Part shown: positions 59,599 to 64,000 of the stretch, piece by piece | Layout: each line of letters starts with the position of its first letter | Position numbering within the stretch: position 1 is the first letter of the stretch | Origin: Frankia sp. AgB1.9 | GTDB lineage: Bacteria; Actinomycetota; Actinomycetes; Frankiales; Frankiaceae | NCBI RefSeq assembly: GCF_016786355.1 | Contig: NZ_JADWYX010000049.1 | Coordinates: 1-64,000 of the forward strand | DNA length: 64,000 bases | Direction of reading: 5' to 3' | Program-made: the position numbers and the translations under genes | The notes under the pieces: generated by a model | Database searches by the model: none | Told to the model about the DNA's origin: nothing | The model's input: the letters and a program-made list of their open reading frames with translations, nothing else

Positions 59599-62060
59599 GA
59601 CGGCCGCGCGGCCGGCGGCGCGGGTGGGCCCCAGGGCTCGTCGGCCGGGATGTCGCGCAGGACGACGTCGGCGACGACCCTGGCCGCGAGCAGGGACTCG
59701 ATCTCGGCTGGTGGGAAGCCAGCCTCGGCCAGGACCAGTCGGGTGTCGTGGCCGACGAGCACGGTGCGCGCCGGTGGCCGGCCGGCGTCGTGCACCCAGG
59801 TCCCGTAGCCGCGGGCGATGTGGAAACGGCCGTAGCGCGGGTCCGGCACCACATGGGTGAAGCGGTTGGCCACCAGGTGTGGGGCCTCGATGTGCTCGTC
59901 CCCCAGGGTGACGGGAACCGCCGGGATCCCACGGGCGGTGAGCGCCCCGGCCGTGTCGCGCACCGGCCGGTTGGCGAGCGTCGCCGCGAGGGCCGCGGCC
60001 CGCTCGTCGTCGCCGCGCAGCCCGCCGAGCTGCTGGACGTCGCCCGGGAGGCCGGCCACATCCAGCAGCTCGGCGACCTGGGAGGTGGTGACGGCGGCGA
60101 CGGCGAGCCAGCCGTCGGCGCACTGGTAGTAGCGGTGGCCGGCCGTCGGGCCGGGGAAGTCGGCGCGGCCGCGCGGCGCCGGTGGGCGGCCCGCGTAGTC
60201 GGTGAACTCGGGTGACTGCAGGAAGGTCGCGGTGTTGGCCAGCGACAGGTAAAGCCGGTCGCCGGTGCCGTCCCGGCCTCGGGCGTGCAGCGCGGCCAGC
60301 GCCGACAGCGCGCCGAGCACACCGGTCCCCGTGTCGTTCAGCGGGATCGGGGTCAGCACCGGGTCGTCGTCGCCGCCCTGCGCGTCGGCCAGGCCCGACA
60401 GCGCCTGGAACACCGGGTCGAAGCCGGGGGCGTCGGCGTACTCGCCCGCGTGGCCGTAGGCGGAGACCGAGCAGCGCACCAGGCCCGGGTTGCCGGCCAG
60501 CACCCGCTCGGGGGTGAGCCCGGCCCGTTCCATCCGGCCGGGCCGCATGTTCTCGACGAACAGGTCCGCGCCGCGCAGCAGCCGCAGCAGCACGTCCGCT
60601 CCGCCGGGGGCGCCGATGTCGAGGGCGACCGACCGCTTGTGCTGGCTCGCGACCAGGACCGACATCGGGAACACCCGGAACGGGTCACCGTCCGGGGGCT
60701 CGACCTTCACGACGTCCGCGCCCCAGTCCGCGAGGATCTCCCCGATCAGCGGCCCGGCCAGGTAGGAGGACAGGTCGACGACCCGGATCCCGGCCAGTGG
60801 CAGCCGTCCCGCCGACGGCGCCTCGCCGAGGGCCGGCTGGTCCGGTCCGGGCGGGGCATCGGGCCACAGCTCGCCGCCGGCCGGCAGGTCCTCGGTGGCC
60901 GGGAAGGCTCCGGGGACGGCCGGGGTCCGGGTGAGATCGACGGGGAACCCGGGCAGGGTGACCGGCCCGACCGTCGGGTGGTCGCGACGGACGAACGCGT
61001 GGTTCGCGGCGACGATGTCGCGGCCGGCCCACTCGGCCCGCCTGGCGATCGGCGCGCACGGGACGTCATGGGCGGCGAACAGCTCCAGCCACTCGGCCAG
61101 CGGCCGGCGGCGGAATTCGGCGACCAGCTCGTCGACGACCAGCTTGCCGCCCTGCTCCCAGACCTGGAGGCGGTTCCAATCGCCCTCGACCCCGGGCTGG
61201 ACGAGGACGTCCATCCGGTCCATCGCGTCCAGCGCGCGGATGAAGATCTCCGGGACGAGCGCGGCCAGGTAGAGCCAGCGGCCGTCGGACGTCTGGTAGT
61301 TCCGCCAGTAGGGGACGCCCTTCCCGGTGGTCTTGGAGCCGCGCACCACCGGGACGTCGAGGCCGACCTGGGTCATCATCCCGAGCTGCGCCGCGGCCGC
61401 GTCGAGGCCGCTCACGGTGACGCCGTGGCCGCGTCCGCCGTCCCGGCGGCGCCCGAGCAGCGCGGCGATGGCGGCCGCGGCGCCGAGCGCGCCGTGCAGA
61501 TGGGTCGTCGTGGCCGTCACCGGCGCGACGGGACAGTCCCAGGTCGCCGGGTTGCGGGCGGCGACACCGCCGAGCGCGGCGAGCAGCAGCGGGTCCTCAG
61601 CGACCTCGGCCCACTCGCCACACTCACCGTAGGGCGGCAGCCAGATGGGGCAGAGGCGCGGGTACGCGGCGGCCAGCTCGGCGGCGGTCAGGCCCAGCGC
61701 CGCCAGCCGGGCGGGGGTCTGGTCGACCAGCAGCACGTCGGCTCCGCCGGCCAGCCGCACCACGTCGGCCGGCCCCAGGCGGACGATCCGCTTCCCCCGG
61801 TCCCACCAGAGCTCCTCAGGCAAGACCGGCTCGGACCCGCCTGCCTCCGCCGCCGCGGCTAGGGTCGAGCCGTCAGTCGAGGGCTCGCCGGCCGCGGCCA
61901 GGTCGGCGCGGACGACCTGCGCGCCGAGGTCGGCGAGCAGCATCCCGGCGATCCGGCCCGCCCGCGTCACGGACGCCTCGAGCACCCGCACGCCGGCGAG
62001 CGCGGCAGCCCGCTCCCCCGCCGGTGACCCGTCGCCCGGGCCAGCCGCCACCGTCGCCAT
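59595..62060 (-). CDS. Tandem-domain CaiB/BaiF CoA-transferase
   Basis: Encodes 821 aa made of two family III CoA-transferase units. The first (about 20-400) begins GVRVLEASVTRAGRIAGMLL then ADLGAQVVRAD. The second (about 430-800) begins RVVDLSSYLAGPLIGEILADWG and has the SVALDIGAPGGADVLLRLL and AYGHAGEYADAPGFDPVFQAL stretches with the likely catalytic Asp. The typical enzyme is one unit of about 400 aa working as an interlocked dimer, so this chain may form the dimer internally. The first unit looks more diverged and may lack activity. ATG 62060 gives the expected N-terminus. It converges on the VOC gene with overlapping stop codons. Confidence 0.88.
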   Translation of the reverse strand: MATVAAGPGDGSPAGERAAALAGVRVLEASVTRAGRIAGMLLADLGAQVVRADLAAAGEPSTDGSTLAAAAEAGGSEPVLPEELWWDRGKRIVRLGPADVVRLAGGADVLLVDQTPARLAALGLTAAELAAAYPRLCPIWLPPYGECGEWAEVAEDPLLLAALGGVAARNPATWDCPVAPVTATTTHLHGALGAAAAIAALLGRRRDGGRGHGVTVSGLDAAAAQLGMMTQVGLDVPVVRGSKTTGKGVPYWRNYQTSDGRWLYLAALVPEIFIRALDAMDRMDVLVQPGVEGDWNRLQVWEQGGKLVVDELVAEFRRRPLAEWLELFAAHDVPCAPIARRAEWAGRDIVAANHAFVRRDHPTVGPVTLPGFPVDLTRTPAVPGAFPATEDLPAGGELWPDAPPGPDQPALGEAPSAGRLPLAGIRVVDLSSYLAGPLIGEILADWGADVVKVEPPDGDPFRVFPMSVLVASQHKRSVALDIGAPGGADVLLRLLRGADLFVENMRPGRMERAGLTPERVLAGNPGLVRCSVSAYGHAGEYADAPGFDPVFQALSGLADAQGGDDDPVLTPIPLNDTGTGVLGALSALAALHARGRDGTGDRLYLSLANTATFLQSPEFTDYAGRPPAPRGRADFPGPTAGHRYYQCADGWLAVAAVTTSQVAELLDVAGLPGDVQQLGGLRGDDERAAALAATLANRPVRDTAGALTARGIPAVPVTLGDEHIEAPHLVANRFTHVVPDPRYGRFHIARGYGTWVHDAGRPPARTVLVGHDTRLVLAEAGFPPAEIESLLAARVVADVVLRDIPADEPWGPPAPPAARPS

Positions 62061-62424
62061 GCGCCACCGTCCTCCGGCTTCGTGCCTGGTACCGGCTCTG
62101 TTCGTATCAACGATCGCGGCGCCCGGCATCCGAATCCGCCGGGCGGACGGCACCGCCCGGCCGGTGGGGAAGGCCGGCCGCAGGCCCGCGGGTCGGGTTA
62201 TCCCCAGTAGGGATTGGTGGGTCTGCGCGATCGTCCCGGCCGGCGAACCGATCTACGGTCGACACAACGTCCCGGGCAGCGGGACGCGGCGGCGCACGAC
62301 GCGCCGCTCGGCGGCGAGAACAGCGGGACGCGAACGAGATGACGACGCGATCAGGTCCACGGCGGGCGAGAGCCCGCGTGGGCGCGACACGCGCCCGGGC
62401 AGCCCGGGCGGGGAGGTGGGCCCG
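62061..62424. other. Divergent spacer
   Basis: 364 nt between the CoA-transferase start and the sensor kinase start. No gene seen; an open frame continues from the kinase upstream but lacks a ribosome binding site. Promoters for both genes should be here. Confidence 0.45.
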
Positions 62425-63708
62425 ATGAACGCGCTCGGCACGGCACTGCGGGCGACGTTCGGACGCCGCGCCTGGCTGGCGACGATGTTCAGCGCCCAGA
62501 CGGCGCTGCTGGGGACGTTCAGCTTCGCCCTCGTGCTCACCTTCGTCGTCGCCGGCGCGTCCACCGTCTGGCTCATCCCGATCGGGCTGCCGCTGCTCTG
62601 GCTGGCGTTGGCGCTGGCACACCAGTTCGCCCGGTTCGAGTCCTGGCGGTACGCGGCCTACCTCGGCGAGCGGCTGCCGCTGCGCCCGGTGCCGCCGGCC
62701 GCGTCACCCGATTCCGGCCGGCTGGGCCGGGCCTGGTCGCGGATGTGGGCCCGGCTGCGTACCGGCGGCAGCTGGCTGGAGACCGTCTACGCGCTGTTCG
62801 TGCTGCCGCTGGTGGGCTGGGTGGGCGGCTGGGTGGTCGCGACGTTCTGGGGCGGCGCGGTCGCGTTCCTGCTGTTCCCCGCCTACGGGCACCGGCTCGG
62901 CGGGCCCGACGAGGTGGTCGGCTTCGACCTCGGCTACGGCGGCGCGGTCGCCGCGCACCTCGTCGCCGGGGTGCTCGCGCTGGTCGCGGCGCCGTGGCTG
63001 GCCCAGGGCCTGACCGCGCTGCAGCTCGCCATCGCCCGCCGGATGCTCTGCCCGCGCGACAGCGAGGCGCTGACCCGGCGGGTGGCGGACCTGGAGGCGA
63101 GCAGGGCCGGGATGGTCACGGCCGCCGCGGCCGAGCGCCGCCGGATCGAGCGTGACCTGCACGACGGGGCCCAGCAGCGGCTCGTGTCCGTCGCGATGAC
63201 GCTGGGGCGGGCGCAGGAACGGTTCTCGGCCGACCCCGACGGCGCCCGCGGCCTGCTCGCCGAGGCACACGCCGAGACCAAGCGTGCCCTCATCGAGCTG
63301 CGGGACCTCGCGAGGGGCCTGCACCCGGCGGTGCTCACCGACCGGGGCCTCGACGGGGCGCTCGCGGGGCTGGCCGCGCGCTGCCCGGTACCGGTCACCC
63401 TGGACGTCGCGGTGGCGCCGCGGCCGTCCGCCGAGGTGGAGGCGGTCGCCTACTTCTTCGTCGCCGAGGCGCTGACGAACATCGCCCGTCACGCCGAGGC
63501 CGAGACCGCCCGGATCGTCGCCCGCCGCGTCGATGACCGGCTGGAGGTCGAGGTCAGCGACGACGGCACCGGCCGGGCCCGGGAGGCGGGCGGCTCGGGC
63601 CTGTCCGGCCTGCGGGACCGGGCGCTGGCCGTCGACGGCTCGTTCTCCGTCACCAGCGCCCCCGGAACCGGCACGACCCTACGGCTGGACCTGCCATGCC
63701 AGAACTGA
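62425..63708 (+). CDS. NarL/DesK-type sensor histidine kinase
   Basis: Encodes 427 aa. The N-terminal half has about four transmembrane helices (TALLGTFSFALVLTFVVAG, LIPIGLPLLWLALAL, VYALFVLPLVGWVGGWV, VAAHLVAGVLALVAAPWL). The cytoplasmic half has the HisKA_3 phosphoacceptor motif ERRRIERDLHDGAQQRL, an N-box in EALTNIARHAEAETA, and a G-box DDGTGRA with a further GGSGLSGLRDRA. ATG 62425 follows GGGGAGGTGGG. No response regulator is visible before the window ends, but the downstream frame may lead to one. The gene overlaps the next one by 13 nt. Confidence 0.92.
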   Translation: MNALGTALRATFGRRAWLATMFSAQTALLGTFSFALVLTFVVAGASTVWLIPIGLPLLWLALALAHQFARFESWRYAAYLGERLPLRPVPPAASPDSGRLGRAWSRMWARLRTGGSWLETVYALFVLPLVGWVGGWVVATFWGGAVAFLLFPAYGHRLGGPDEVVGFDLGYGGAVAAHLVAGVLALVAAPWLAQGLTALQLAIARRMLCPRDSEALTRRVADLEASRAGMVTAAAAERRRIERDLHDGAQQRLVSVAMTLGRAQERFSADPDGARGLLAEAHAETKRALIELRDLARGLHPAVLTDRGLDGALAGLAARCPVPVTLDVAVAPRPSAEVEAVAYFFVAEALTNIARHAEAETARIVARRVDDRLEVEVSDDGTGRAREAGGSGLSGLRDRALAVDGSFSVTSAPGTGTTLRLDLPCQN

Positions 63709-64000
63709 CCCCGCCCACCACCGGTCCCGCCTCCGAGGGAGACAGCGCGATGGCCGACCTCTCGACCGCGCCGGCCACCACCGGGCCGGCCACCACCGCG
63801 ACGGCCCTCACCGGGCCAGACGGCGGCGGGCCCGGCGGCGACCAGCCGCCGACGGCCCGTTCGGACGCCGGTCACCCCGGGGCCCGCGTCGTCCTGCTCG
63901 TCCTGGGAACCGTGCTCGCGCTGGGGTTCGCCGCGTTCGCCGGAAGCCAGGCCATGAACTGGACGACCGGCCGGGACAAGGTCGACCAGCACGCCGTCCT
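63696..64000 (+). CDS. Membrane protein, truncated by window end
   Basis: 101 residues are visible. It starts at ATG 63696 inside the kinase gene, or more likely at ATG 63750, which has GAGGGAGA about 9 nt upstream. A Thr/Ala/Gly-rich cytoplasmic segment is followed by one transmembrane helix (VVLLVLGTVLALGFAAFAGS) and the start of an external domain. This layout fits a DUF4097-like or similar stress-associated membrane protein, but too little is present to decide. Operon partner of the sensor kinase. Confidence 0.6.
   Translation, partial: MPELTPPTTGPASEGDSAMADLSTAPATTGPATTATALTGPDGGGPGGDQPPTARSDAGHPGARVVLLVLGTVLALGFAAFAGSQAMNWTTGRDKVDQHAV

Noticed and set aside
1-64000. tRNA, rRNA, riboswitch or intact insertion sequence
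   Set aside because: By eye I found no cloverleaf with a CCA-end context, no conserved riboswitch core and no transposase-like protein. A covariance-model scan was not possible here.

Overview
The window is very GC-rich, densely coded DNA with strong G/C third-position bias, GTG starts and GGAGG-type ribosome binding sites, so it comes from an actinobacterium. A Mycobacterium Sdh1-like succinate dehydrogenase operon, a conservon (sensor kinase, roadblock, DUF742, GTPase), a type II polyketide cluster and a long HrpA helicase all fit a Frankia/Streptomyces-like actinomycete. A Frankiales origin is my inference. I saw no rRNA, tRNA, CRISPR array or intact transposase.

Layout. 1-3914: sdhC-sdhA-sdhB on the minus strand, preceded by six 25-bp tandem repeats. 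4474-9991: aldo/keto reductase, amidohydrolase, a decayed DUF559 nuclease-like gene and adenine deaminase. 10360-18012: an FMN reductase, a branched-chain amino acid (Liv) binding lipoprotein, a TerD-CAP fusion on the opposite strand, and a single polypeptide carrying both Liv permeases and both ATPases. 18118-23327: a CrtC/AttH-like exported protein, then methionine salvage (mtnB, mtnA, mtnD, mtnC). 23726-33072: type II NADH dehydrogenase, HrpA, an alpha/beta hydrolase and a semialdehyde dehydrogenase. 33266-35690: GDSL hydrolase, an MFS transporter stump and an FAD monooxygenase lacking its start, the last two meeting at a G/C homopolymer tract that looks like an assembly fault. 35733-39697: a phosphoesterase-ligase of the LigD type, a membrane protein and a DUF429 protein.

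39866-48525 is a minus-strand type II polyketide cluster: TcmI-like cyclase, ACP, aromatase, cupin, KS-alpha, chain length factor, ketoreductase, two ABM monooxygenases, glycosyltransferase and O-methyltransferase. The gene set resembles pentangular polyphenol clusters (pradimicin type) plus tailoring, more than a bare spore-pigment set. Directly upstream, on the same strand, lie a conservon and a LuxR-type regulator (48915-54705) that could control it. 55612-64000 holds an acyl-CoA ligase, a methyltransferase with a His-rich repetitive N-terminus, a VOC protein, a tandem CaiB/BaiF CoA-transferase, a NarL-type sensor kinase and the start of a membrane protein.

The least expected sequence-level signal is a family of six dispersed imperfect palindromes, each exactly 75 nt long and each lying just 3' of a gene. 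Two near-identical copies bracket the decayed nuclease gene.
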